This document shows positions 1 through 7,511 of a stretch of DNA of 34,954 nt, one piece after another. A program made the position numbers and the translations under genes. Numbering within the stretch: position 1 is the stretch's first letter; every line of letters starts with the position of its first letter. Origin of the DNA: Streptomyces viridochromogenes DSM 40736 (GTDB lineage Bacteria; Actinomycetota; Actinomycetes; Streptomycetales; Streptomycetaceae); contig NZ_GG657757.1 in NCBI RefSeq assembly GCF_000158955.1, forward strand, positions 6,353,365 to 6,388,318, read 5' to 3'. A model generated the notes under the pieces. It saw only the letters and a program-made list of their open reading frames with translations. It was not told the DNA's origin and did no database searches.

Positions 1-3000
1 AGTAGGGGGGTGGTGGCGGTGAGGGGGTGGGTGTGGGTCGCTGTGCGGGGGGCGCCATGTGGTGAGTGAGGGTGGAGGCGACCGTGGCGGCGGCGGCCGC
101 GGCGAGGGCGCCGGTGGCCGAGGTGGCCGACTTCACCGGGGCCTTGGTCGAGCTCTTCCACTTGCGGCCGAAGCGTTGAACGGTGGGCGTCGAGGAGGGT
201 GAGGTCGGCTGGTGGGGCCGGGGCGGAGTGAGCGGGGCGACCGGGAGGGGAGCGCCGGGTGGTGCGGGCTCGATCGGCTTGGTGAGCGGGGCGCCGACGG
301 GGGAGCGGCGGGTGGTGGTCGCGGTGGCCGGAGTGGTGCGGGGTGTGCCAGGGCTCGTGTGCGTGGGCGCGCTGGGGAGCGGGGCGCCGAGGCCCGGGCG
401 GGGCGGGCGCGGGGTGGGGCCGGGTGCCGGTGTGGAGCCGGTGGGTGTCGTGGTGGCGCCGGTGGCCGTGGAGTGCTGAGAGCGTGCGGCGTCGGACGGA
501 TGCCGTTGGACGGTGGGGCTCGGTGAGTCGGGGGAGACGGTTGTGCGTCGTGGGGTGCCGGGCGTGGTCGACGGGTGGCTCGTCCGGCTGCTGTTGCCGG
601 GGGTTGCGGGTGTGGCCGTGACGGAGGGCGGCTGTGGGGCGTCGGGCGGGCCGGGCGGCGTCTGGGCCGGGGCGGCCGGGCCCGCGGCAGCGGACGGTAC
701 CGCGCGACGACCCGGGGTGCGCTGGCCGGTGGTCGGCCGCTGCACGGGGAGTGCGCCGGATTTCGGGTTGGTGCTCTGGGGCCCGGGCAGGGGAGCGGGA
801 CCGGGCAGGGGTGCGGTGGCGTTGTGGGCAGGAGGGAGAGGCGCCCGTTGTACCGGGGTGCCGCCGTTACTCGGCTGCGTGTTCCGGGGCTCGGTGGTGC
901 CGACCGAGGGTGTATTCGGCTCGGCTGCCGTGGGTCCGGGGGCTTCGGCCGTAGGAAGTTGCGCTGGGGTGCTGTTCGTTGTCGTGGGTGACCCGCCCGC
1001 TGTGTCGGCGGTGGTCTGCGCGGGGCGTATCGGCCTGGCCGCGGTCGGGGCGGCCTGCCTCGGCAGGGCGTGCCGCTGTACGACCCGAACTCCCGTCCCG
1101 GTCCGCGCCTTTGTCAGGGAACCCGGCTCGGACAGGGGCGTCGCAGGTACGTGGAGCGCCGGGGCGGTTCCTCGTGCTGCCGCTCCCGAGGGAACGGCGG
1201 CCGGTCGGGCCTGTCCACCCGGAGTATCCGCAGGGGCAGTTGAGGGCGCGGGCGTGCGGGCAGGGGCTGTGGGCGCGGCGGGGGGCAGCGGCCGGCTGGC
1301 GGGGACGGCTGGACGCGCCGGATCACTGTGAGAAGCCGGACGGGCAGCGGAGCGCACGGATTCACTCGCCGGAGCCGCAGGGGCAGCTGCACTCTGCGGC
1401 TCACCGGCCGGGGCCGCCGGGGTGGCCGGACGCAGGGGATTGTGCACGGGAGCTACTGGGGCTTCCGGGCGCCCTGACTCATCTGCCGGGGCTGCCTGGC
1501 TGGGGTTGCTGGGGCTGCTGGGGCCGACCGTGCCGCCCGTGCCGCCCGTGCCCGTCTGTCGGCCCGGACGCGCGGGCGCGGGCGCGGACGACGGCGTGCC
1601 GGCGGGAGCCGGTACGGCCCCCGCACCTGCCGCCGAGCCGGTCGTCAGGCTCTCCGAGGCAACGGGCCTCACGCCAACGCCCGCGTCGGGCGACACCCGT
1701 GACGACGCGCCGCCCGGCGACGCCGCCCGGCCGCCGCTCCTCGGCATGCGCTGAACGACGCGTCCGGTCCCCGTGCCTTGGTGACCGCCGGTCGCTGGAT
1801 GCTTGGTCGGTGCCTTTTCGGCACCAGGGGTTCTGGGGGTGCCGGTCGCACTCGGAGGCACGGTGGGGGACAGCGATGGCGAGGCGGCTGCCTGTCCGTC
1901 CCCGGACATGGGCTGCACGACGGGTCCGTTCCCCGTGCCTGGGTGGCCAGTGGCGGTTGAATGCCTGGTAGGAGCCTTTGCAGCGCCGGGGTTTCCGGGG
2001 GTACCGGTCGTCGCCCCCGGGGGCATGGCGGGCGACACCCGCGACGACGTGCCGCCCGGCGACACCGCCCGGCCACCGCCGCTCCTGGGCGCCTGTTGCA
2101 CGACGGGTCCGCTCCCGGTGACCTGTTGACCACCTGCTGGCGACCGCTCGGCCGCTGCTCTTCCGGCACCGGAAGGCCGGGGAGCGTCGGTCACTCGTGA
2201 CGGCCCGCCCGGCGACACTGCCCGGTCGCCGCCACTCCCGGGCGCCTGTTGCACGACGGGTCCGCTCTCAGTGACCTGCTGACTACCTGCTGGCGACGGT
2301 CCGGCCGCTGCTCTTCCGGCACCAGAAGCCCTGGGAGCGCCGGTCACTCGGGACGATCCGCCCGGCGACCCAGCCCGGCCACCACCGCCACTCGGCGCCC
2401 GCTGCACGACGGGTCCGCTCCCGCCGCCCCGTCGGCCACCTGCCGCAGGACCCCTGCCCGGAGTCCGTCCAACAGCCGAAGTCCGTCCAACAGCGGGAGT
2501 CCGTCCGACAACCGGAGTCCGGGGAGCAGCAGCCGCCTCCGGCCCCCTCGGCGGAAGTGCCCGCAGCGGCACTGCCGGTGCACGCTCCGGCACCGGCTCA
2601 TACCCGGCCACGGGCAAGGCACCCGCGTGGCGCTCCAGGCCGAACATCGGACGGGCCGTCGTGGAGCGCGGGACGTCGCCGAGTACGGCGCTCGACCTGC
2701 CGTCCAGGACCGAGTGGGACTCCGTACCGGCCAACGACGGGTTCTGCCACGTCGGCAGCCGCCCACCGAACCCGGCATCCGCGACCCCGGCCCGCTGCTC
2801 CGGAGTCAGGGCGCGCTGAATCGGCGGCAGCTTCGGCCAAGAGGCGGCCACCACCGCGCGAGCCTGCGCCCCGGAGCCGCCGCCCAGATCAGCAGACGGC
2901 ACCTCCGGGACCGAACCCCCGTCCCCACCGGCAGACGGGGCCTGCGGAACAGGCCCCCCGCGGTCCTTCCGCCCTCGCCCCCGCACCCGCTCGAAGAACC

Positions 3001-3004
3001 CCAC
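1..3004 (-). CDS. Long Pro/Ala/Thr-rich CIS-locus protein with VVQR repeats (partial)
   Basis: The frame stays open from a GTG at 3004 to the left edge, about 1001 codons with no stop; the C-terminus is outside the window. The start lies 3 nt after the DUF6760 stop, with a GGAGGG ribosome site 8 nt upstream, so it is probably translationally coupled. Residues 1 to about 130 look globular: they begin VGFFERVRGRGRK and contain SWPKLPPIQRALTPEQ and GGRLPTWQNPSLAGTESH. The rest is low-complexity and probably disordered, with three in-register 51-residue repeats (residues about 196-350) and about ten scattered VQR or VVQ motifs (VVQRAP, VVQQAP, VVQRMP, VVQRHA, TVQRFGRKW). The gene belongs to the tube/sheath transcription unit. 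I do not recognise a named family. VQR motifs also occur, as I recall, in actinobacterial DUF4157 (eCIS core) proteins, so a role as a particle-associated or cargo-handling protein is an inference. Confidence 0.72.
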   Translation of the reverse strand, partial: MGFFERVRGRGRKDRGGPVPQAPSAGGDGGSVPEVPSADLGGGSGAQARAVVAASWPKLPPIQRALTPEQRAGVADAGFGGRLPTWQNPSLAGTESHSVLDGRSSAVLGDVPRSTTARPMFGLERHAGALPVAGYEPVPERAPAVPLRALPPRGPEAAAAPRTPVVGRTPAVGRTSAVGRTPGRGPAAGGRRGGGSGPVVQRAPSGGGGRAGSPGGSSRVTGAPRASGAGRAAAGPSPAGSQQVTESGPVVQQAPGSGGDRAVSPGGPSRVTDAPRPSGAGRAAAERSPAGGQQVTGSGPVVQQAPRSGGGRAVSPGGTSSRVSPAMPPGATTGTPGNPGAAKAPTRHSTATGHPGTGNGPVVQPMSGDGQAAASPSLSPTVPPSATGTPRTPGAEKAPTKHPATGGHQGTGTGRVVQRMPRSGGRAASPGGASSRVSPDAGVGVRPVASESLTTGSAAGAGAVPAPAGTPSSAPAPARPGRQTGTGGTGGTVGPSSPSNPSQAAPADESGRPEAPVAPVHNPLRPATPAAPAGEPQSAAAPAAPASESVRSAARPASHSDPARPAVPASRPLPPAAPTAPARTPAPSTAPADTPGGQARPAAVPSGAAARGTAPALHVPATPLSEPGSLTKARTGTGVRVVQRHALPRQAAPTAARPIRPAQTTADTAGGSPTTTNSTPAQLPTAEAPGPTAAEPNTPSVGTTEPRNTQPSNGGTPVQRAPLPPAHNATAPLPGPAPLPGPQSTNPKSGALPVQRPTTGQRTPGRRAVPSAAAGPAAPAQTPPGPPDAPQPPSVTATPATPGNSSRTSHPSTTPGTPRRTTVSPDSPSPTVQRHPSDAARSQHSTATGATTTPTGSTPAPGPTPRPPRPGLGAPLPSAPTHTSPGTPRTTPATATTTRRSPVGAPLTKPIEPAPPGAPLPVAPLTPPRPHQPTSPSSTPTVQRFGRKWKSSTKAPVKSATSATGALAAAAAATVASTLTHHMAPPAQRPTPTPSPPPPPY
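1935..2419 (-). repeat. In-frame 153-bp tandem repeats
   Basis: Three tandem units inside the long CIS-locus gene start at 2419, 2266 and 2113 on the minus strand. Each begins with codons for SGPVVQ. The first two are exactly 153 bp (51 codons) and closely similar in DNA, as in the block TGCACGACGGGTCCGCTC at a 153-bp period on the plus strand. The third diverges in its second half, and weaker GPVVQ echoes follow near 1927 and 1765. The period is a multiple of 3, so the repeats vary protein length without breaking the frame. Confidence 0.85.
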
Positions 3005-3007
3005 CCC

Positions 3008-3166
3008 TCAGCCCTCCGCCCCGGCCCGCGTCACGAAGGACGCGATCTGCTCGGTGAAACGGCGGCGGTCGTGGTGCTCCAGGTTCAGGATGTCGTCCAT
3101 GCTCCAGTGGAAGTGGTAGGCGACGTACGCGATCTCCTCGTGCAGCCGGTCGGTCGCGTACGTCAC
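3008..3166 (-). CDS. DUF6760 family small CIS protein
   Basis: A 52-residue protein beginning VTYATDRLHEEIAYVAYHFHW and ending FTEQIASFVTRAGAEG. The GTG start at 3166 overlaps the stop of the upstream gene in a GTGA, so I preferred it to the longer in-frame ATG at 3226, which would extend into the previous gene. The motif YHFHWSMDDILNLEHHDRRRF, which includes aromatic and basic residues around DxxL, resembles the short actinobacterial DUF6760 family that follows tail-tube and tail-assembly genes in CIS and phage-tail clusters. The biochemical function is unknown; assembly of the tube or tape measure is a guess from position. It could not be found by length alone, but coupling on both sides and lack of other coding on this strand support it. 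Confidence 0.8.
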   Translation of the reverse strand: MTYATDRLHEEIAYVAYHFHWSMDDILNLEHHDRRRFTEQIASFVTRAGAEG

Positions 3167-3690
3167 GATTCCCCCAGGCGGCTCCCGCCGAGTTCCACCT
3201 CGAAGGGCTCGGAGCAGTGCGGGCACTCCACCGCCGCCCGGGTGTGGCCCTCGGCGTTGATCTGGCGGTAGAAGTCCTGCAGGAACGCCAGGTCCGAGGC
3301 GAACATGTTCTCCACGATCCCGTCGTGGACCATGGGCAGCGCGCCCAGCCGGGTGATGACCCGGCCGAGCAGGACCACCGACAGGTACGCCGGGTTCTCC
3401 TGGACGCGGACGTCCCGCAGGGGGACCAGTTCGTCCCGCGCCGTCGACAGGCGCATCACCCCGTCGCGGTGGACGGTGCCGGACTCGTCGACGTAGCCGC
3501 GCGGCAGCTGGAAGGGGAACTCAGTGCGCAGGTGGTCCTGTTGCGGAGGCGGGGCCTGCGCGGCGGAGGCGGGGGAGTCCACGGCCGGGACCGGGCCCGG
3601 CCCGGGCCCCGTCTCCACCGGGGCCTGTGCCGGGGCCTCCACCCGTGCCTCGGGCGCGCCCCCGCCCGCCCTCGCAGCCGTACGCCGCAT
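3163..3690 (-). CDS. CIS tail assembly protein with CPHC motif
   Basis: A 175-residue cytoplasmic protein. The ATG at 3690 shares one base with the stop of the tube gene (TAATG). Residues 1-50 are a Pro/Ala/Gly-rich leader. The conserved core runs from FPFQLPRGYVDESGTVHRDG through LSTARDELVPLRD, NPAYLSVVLLGRVITRLG and MFASDLAFLQDFYRQIN, to a C-terminal CPHCSEPFEVEL. The core matches the conserved protein that follows the tube gene in many CIS clusters and resembles phage tail-assembly chaperone proteins in composition and position. There is only one CxxC pair, so any zinc site would need another ligand set or a dimer. The exact role is inferred from position. Confidence 0.75.
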   Translation of the reverse strand: MRRTAARAGGGAPEARVEAPAQAPVETGPGPGPVPAVDSPASAAQAPPPQQDHLRTEFPFQLPRGYVDESGTVHRDGVMRLSTARDELVPLRDVRVQENPAYLSVVLLGRVITRLGALPMVHDGIVENMFASDLAFLQDFYRQINAEGHTRAAVECPHCSEPFEVELGGSRLGES

Positions 3691-4133
3691 TACTCGATGA
3701 CCAGTTCTTCGAACACGATGGTCACGGTCTCCGTCAGGGCGGCCGCCTCCCCGGCCTTCACCGTGCTCGTGTCGATCTTGCTGCACCAGGCGTTGCGCAG
3801 GTTGTACCGCTTCACCGGGTTGTCCTCGAAGTCCATCATGATGATCGAGGCGTTCTTGCGGGCCGTCGCCATCCGGCCCGCGATGGAGTCGTTGATCCAC
3901 TGCGTGAACGACGCCGACTGGGTCATACCGCGCACGACGGTGCACTGCCCGTTCTTCTGCACGCCCGGCAGCAGGGACACCTCGGGCCTGCCCTGTGCGG
4001 AGTTCTGCTGGTAGGTGATGACGTCCTGTTCGAGGGTGAGGCCGCTGACCTCGGCGAGGTACTCGACCATCACACCGTCGATCTGCAGGCCGAAGTTGTG
4101 TGAGGTGAGGGCGTCACCCGGCTGGAGACTCAT
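3690..4133 (-). CDS. cis1: CIS inner tube protein (phage tail tube family)
   Basis: A 147-residue protein of the T4 gp19-like tail tube family. It builds the inner tube pushed out when the sheath contracts. Family features are the start MSLQPGDALTSHNFGLQIDG, then VSGLTLEQDVITYQQN, the loop LPGVQKNGQCTVVRGMTQSA, FTQWINDSI, the beta segment ASIIMMDFEDNPVKRYNLRNAWCSKID, which contains the usual W-x-K signature, and an acidic end EELVIE. Length is normal for the family. An AAGGAC ribosome site lies about 8 nt before the ATG. It sits 72 bp downstream of the sheath gene and overlaps the next gene by one base, so it belongs to one operon. The cis numbering follows the usual Pvc/Afp correspondence. 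Confidence 0.93.
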   Translation of the reverse strand: MSLQPGDALTSHNFGLQIDGVMVEYLAEVSGLTLEQDVITYQQNSAQGRPEVSLLPGVQKNGQCTVVRGMTQSASFTQWINDSIAGRMATARKNASIIMMDFEDNPVKRYNLRNAWCSKIDTSTVKAGEAAALTETVTIVFEELVIE

Positions 4134-4205
4134 GCGTTCGCTGTCCTTGTGAAGGAGGTGGAGGAGGTTGTCAGGGGCGTACGAGGGGGGAGGCGGACGG
4201 GCGGG

Positions 4206-5795
4206 TTACTCCTCCAGCTCGCCGCTGCCGCTGGAGAACTGGGCCAGCCGGAAGATCACGAACTCGGCGGGCTTCACCGGGGCGATACCGATCTCGCAGA
4301 TGACCCGGCCGACGTCGACCGACTCCGGCGGGTTGGTCTCCTCGTCGCACTTGACGTAGTAGGCCTCCTCGGGCCGCTGGCCGAAGAGCGCGCCGCTGCG
4401 CCACTCGTTGACCAGGAACGCCGAGATGTTGCGGCGGATGCGGGCCCACAGGTTGTGGTCGTTCGGCTCGAACACCACCCACTGCGTGCCGATCAGGATC
4501 GACTCCTCCAGGTAGTTGAAGTACCGGCGGATGTTGAGGTAGCGCCAGGCCGGGTCGGAGGAGAGGGTGCGGGCACCCCACACGCGGATGCCGCGGCCGG
4601 GGAAGGCGCGGATGCAGTTGACCCCGATGGGGTTGAGCAGGTCCTGCTCGCCGCGGGTGATCTGGATCTCCAGGTCGACGGCGCCGCGCACGACCTCGTT
4701 GGCGGGCGCCTTGTGCACCCCGCGCTCGGAGTCGCTGCGCGCCCAGATGCCGGCGACGTGGCCGCTCGGCGGCACGAGCCGGGACTGGCCGCTGGCCGGG
4801 TCGAAGGTCTTGATCCAGGGGTAGTACAGGGCGGCGTACTTGGAGTCGTAACCGGCCGTCTCCTGGCGCCAGACCCGGATCTGGCGGGCGTTCAGGCCCG
4901 GCGGCGGGTCGATCACGGCGACCCGGTCGCCCATCAGCTCGCAGTGCGCGATCAGCCCGAGCTGGACGGCCTTGACGGCCTCCAGGTCGATCGCGCCGCG
5001 CTGGTAGGCGGCCATCAGGTCGGGGACGGCCACCATGGAGATCTCGTCCACGGCCTCCAGGCCGCCGAAGCCGGTGCGGTCGGCGGAGTCGCCGAGGTAC
5101 TGCGCCGGGCCGGGGTGCGAGGCGTCCGCCGTCTCGACCGGGGCGGCCGGTGCGGGCGCGGGGGCCGCCAGCGCCACCGTCTGGTTGTCCGGGCGGGCCA
5201 GCTGCGCGGCCGGCGCGGCCTCGGTGACGGTGATGAGCTTGGAGCGCTCCTTGACCTGGGTGACGACGTAGTTGCGGCCGCCCTTCTTGGCCGTCACGTC
5301 GAACGTCTCGGCGGCCTTGCCGCCGTCCTTGACGATCAGTTTGAACCGCTCGGCGGGGCCCTCGCCCTCCGGGTCGGCGACCTCGACGCTCAGATCGCCC
5401 TGGGCGATGGCGGTGACCGTGAAGGTGCCCAGCTGCTTCGGCTCACCCGCGGGCAGCTCGGCCGGGGCGGCGCCGGACCGGCCTGTGACGGCCGCGGGCC
5501 CCCGTCCGGCGCCGGCCGACGCGTCCTCGGCGGAGCCGCCCACCCGGACGACGTACGCGGCGGAACCGCCGTTGTTGAAGAAGCCGTAGACGGAGTGCGC
5601 GAGGTAGTACCCGTCGGTGAACTCACCGAACGCCGCGACGTACTGCGTCCAGTTGGTCACCAGGGTCGGCTCGTTCAGCGGTCCGGTCGGCGCGAGCCCC
5701 ACGAAGGCCGCCACCGAGGTCCCCACCCCCTCGATCGGGCGCGAGCCGCTGGCCACCTCCTCGACGTAGACGCCGGGCGACAGGTAGGACGGCAT
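4206..5795 (-). CDS. cis2: CIS tail sheath protein
   Basis: A 529-residue contractile sheath protein. The start at ATG 5795 has a GAGGAG ribosome site and gives the family N-terminus MPSYLSPGVYVEEVASGSRP; a longer in-frame start at 5891 would add an Arg-rich tail untypical of sheaths. Segments seen include IEGVGTSVAAFVGLAPTGP, the central variable domain (about residues 115-225) with an Ala/Pro-rich linker, the sheath core with DLMAAYQRGAIDLEAV and HCELMGDRVAVIDPP, and the conserved C-terminal domain with NPIGVNCIRAFPGRGIRVWG, RRYFNYLEESI, WVVFEPND and LVNEWRSGALFG. The last two hold the interlocking arms that link neighbouring subunits in known sheaths. It is the first gene of the left operon and divergent from the membrane-protein pair. 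Confidence 0.96.
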   Translation of the reverse strand: MPSYLSPGVYVEEVASGSRPIEGVGTSVAAFVGLAPTGPLNEPTLVTNWTQYVAAFGEFTDGYYLAHSVYGFFNNGGSAAYVVRVGGSAEDASAGAGRGPAAVTGRSGAAPAELPAGEPKQLGTFTVTAIAQGDLSVEVADPEGEGPAERFKLIVKDGGKAAETFDVTAKKGGRNYVVTQVKERSKLITVTEAAPAAQLARPDNQTVALAAPAPAPAAPVETADASHPGPAQYLGDSADRTGFGGLEAVDEISMVAVPDLMAAYQRGAIDLEAVKAVQLGLIAHCELMGDRVAVIDPPPGLNARQIRVWRQETAGYDSKYAALYYPWIKTFDPASGQSRLVPPSGHVAGIWARSDSERGVHKAPANEVVRGAVDLEIQITRGEQDLLNPIGVNCIRAFPGRGIRVWGARTLSSDPAWRYLNIRRYFNYLEESILIGTQWVVFEPNDHNLWARIRRNISAFLVNEWRSGALFGQRPEEAYYVKCDEETNPPESVDVGRVICEIGIAPVKPAEFVIFRLAQFSSGSGELEE

Positions 5796-6051
5796 GCTCT
5801 GCTCTCCTCGGGGTACGAGACACGAACAGCTCTCACCCTCGCGCGCGGCGGAGCGTCCCGGAAACGGCCTCCGGTGCCGGAGCGGGGGCAATCCGGTTGC
5901 CCGCGAGGGCAGGACGCGGGCGCGGGCGCGCCCTCATGAACGCCGATTTCCGCACCCTGTTGGCCCTGACGGCGACCGGGGCACAGTCCCCCGCGACCCG
6001 ACGGCCCCGCGGCATGGTCCTTTCGGTCAGGCCATCGTGCCCCCGCGCTTC

Positions 6052-6088
6052 CTGACGTGCCACCGGCACCCCGGCTAGCGTCGCGACA
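6052..6088 (+). promoter_or_regulatory. Predicted promoter of a leaderless transcript
   Basis: CTGACG (6052-6057) and TAGCGT (6076-6081) are separated by 18 bp, and the GTG start follows 7 bp after the -10. No ribosome site exists between them, so the transcript probably begins at or next to the GTG, as is common in Streptomyces. In the rest of the divergent intergenic stretch (5796-6051) I see only the sheath ribosome site and GC-rich short inverted repeats; no clear promoter for the sheath direction stands out. Confidence 0.45.
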
Positions 6089-7507
6089 GTGAGCCTGTGG
6101 ACTTCCCTGGAACCCGCCTCCGCGACGGTGGACCCGGGCGGCAGTACGACGGTGCGGCTGCGGTTGCGCAACACCGGTGATGTCGTCGATGAGTATCGCT
6201 TCGAAGCGGTGGGGCCGGTCGCGCCGTGGACGTCGGTCGAGCCGTCTTCTCTGCGTCTGTATCCCGGTACGACGGGGACGGTGGAGTTGACGTTCGCGCC
6301 GCCGCGCGGTCCGGATGCGACGGCGGGGCCGAACCCGTACGCGGTGCGGATCACGCCGAGCGAGCATCCGGAGGCGACGACGGTTCCCGAGGGGAACCTG
6401 ACCGTCACGCCGTTCACGGAGGTGCGCGCGGAGTTGGTGCCGCCGACGGTGAAGGGTCGGTTCCGGGGTCGGCCCCGGCTGGCGGTGGACAACTTGGGCA
6501 ACACCAAGCTGACCGCTTCCCTCAGCGGCAGTGACAACGGTGACGAGCTGTCCTACGACCTGCATCCGGCCAATGTCCAGATCGAGCCGGGCCGGGCCGC
6601 GTTCGTGAAGACCACGCTCAAGCCGAAGAACATCATCTGGTTCGGCGCGAAGGAACAGCGTCCGTACACGCTGGACGTGCTGCGCTCGGGCGTCGACCCG
6701 ATCACTGTGGAAGGGACGTTCGTCCAGCGCGGGTTCCTGCCGCGCTGGCTGGCCACCTTCTTCGGTCTCTTCCTCGGCCTGGCGATCACGTTCGCGATGC
6801 TGTGGATCGCCTACAAGCCCGCCGTGACCAGCGAAGCCGAGCGGACGGTGGCCGCCGGTGCCACCCTCGCCCCGAGTGCCTCGCCGACGCCCTCACCGGT
6901 TCTGCCACCGGCCCCCACGGAGACCAGCGCACCGCCGTCCCCCGACCCCGGTGGGGCGGGCGGCGGCTCCGGAGGAGGCGGCGGGGGCGGCGCCCCCACG
7001 GTGACGGCCAAGCCGAAGGCGGACACGGCGGCGACCGCGGTGAACCGCCTGGCCGCGGGCGACCCCGGCGGACGGCACATCTGCTACCGCGCCTTCGTCA
7101 AGGGCGAGGGCTGGCAGAAGCCGGTGTGCGACGGCACCGTCAGCGGCACGGTCGGGCAGAACAAGCCGATCAAGGCGCTCAACGTGGCGGTGTACGGCGT
7201 TGGGGGGTCCGCCGGAAACGCCATGGTGCACGACCCGCAGTCGACCAACGGCCAGGGCGCGTGGCGGCCGAGCTGGACGGCGATCGTCGCGGACGGCAAG
7301 GACAACTACATCGGCGGCACGAAGAGGGACACCCCGTTCCTGGTGAACTTCGTCTACAACGTCGGTTCCGGTCAGGCCTGCAACGAGGCCAAGGTCCGCG
7401 ACCGCGACTGGAGCGGCCAGGTCTGCAACAAGGCGCGCCCCGACCTCAACACCGCCGGGACCTTCGACAACTCGCTCTGGCTCGAAGCCATCAAGCTGAC
7501 GGTATGA
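6089..7507 (+). CDS. CIS-locus membrane protein with outer ChW-like repeats
   Basis: A 472-residue single-span membrane protein. Residues 1-215 form a cytoplasmic all-beta region (Ig-like, COG1470-like) with repeated segments such as ATVDPGGSTTVRLRLRNTGD. A basic stretch RGFLPRW precedes the membrane helix at about 221-242, which by the positive-inside rule leaves the N-terminus inside. A Pro/Ser/Gly-rich linker (250-310) leads to the outer domain. The outer domain has two blocks like clostridial hydrophobic W repeats: residues 330-370 (CYRAFVKGEGWQKPVCDG, SGTVGQNKPIKALNV) and about 430-471 (DWSGQVCN, AGTF, LWLEAIKLTV), with paired cysteines. It is co-oriented with its paralogue 4 bp downstream and inserted between sheath and ATPase genes. 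Streptomyces CIS loci are reported to encode a membrane protein, CisA, needed for membrane docking; equivalence is inference. Older databases call such proteins hydrolytic, which nothing here supports. Confidence 0.88.
   Translation: MSLWTSLEPASATVDPGGSTTVRLRLRNTGDVVDEYRFEAVGPVAPWTSVEPSSLRLYPGTTGTVELTFAPPRGPDATAGPNPYAVRITPSEHPEATTVPEGNLTVTPFTEVRAELVPPTVKGRFRGRPRLAVDNLGNTKLTASLSGSDNGDELSYDLHPANVQIEPGRAAFVKTTLKPKNIIWFGAKEQRPYTLDVLRSGVDPITVEGTFVQRGFLPRWLATFFGLFLGLAITFAMLWIAYKPAVTSEAERTVAAGATLAPSASPTPSPVLPPAPTETSAPPSPDPGGAGGGSGGGGGGGAPTVTAKPKADTAATAVNRLAAGDPGGRHICYRAFVKGEGWQKPVCDGTVSGTVGQNKPIKALNVAVYGVGGSAGNAMVHDPQSTNGQGAWRPSWTAIVADGKDNYIGGTKRDTPFLVNFVYNVGSGQACNEAKVRDRDWSGQVCNKARPDLNTAGTFDNSLWLEAIKLTV
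6146..6663 (+). repeat. Near-identical copy 1 (pairs with 7569-8086)
   Basis: These 518 bp match 7569-8086 at a constant offset of 1423, with two mismatches that I can see (6196 T/C, 6308 G/A). Just outside the block, mismatches appear at almost every third codon position (6145 and upstream; 6664 and downstream). This abrupt change inside two otherwise diverged genes is the pattern of gene conversion, rather than of simple recent duplication. Confidence 0.9.
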
Positions 7508-7511
7508 GGAC

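Noticed and set aside
1935..2419. CRISPR-like array
   Set aside because: The repeats are 153 bp long, in frame and coding, with no spacers.
183..3271. Many plus-strand open frames (up to 340 codons) in the first 3.3 kb
   Set aside because: They are Arg/Pro/Gly-rich shadows of one continuous minus-strand frame that has an N-terminal domain, ribosome site and in-frame repeats.
4149..5939. A 596-codon plus-strand frame opposite the sheath gene
   Set aside because: The minus strand encodes an unmistakable sheath protein; the plus frame is its high-GC antisense shadow.
5796..6051. Promoter for the sheath operon
   Set aside because: Several weak TAxxxT-like sites can be found on the minus strand but none has a convincing -35 at proper spacing, so none is reported.
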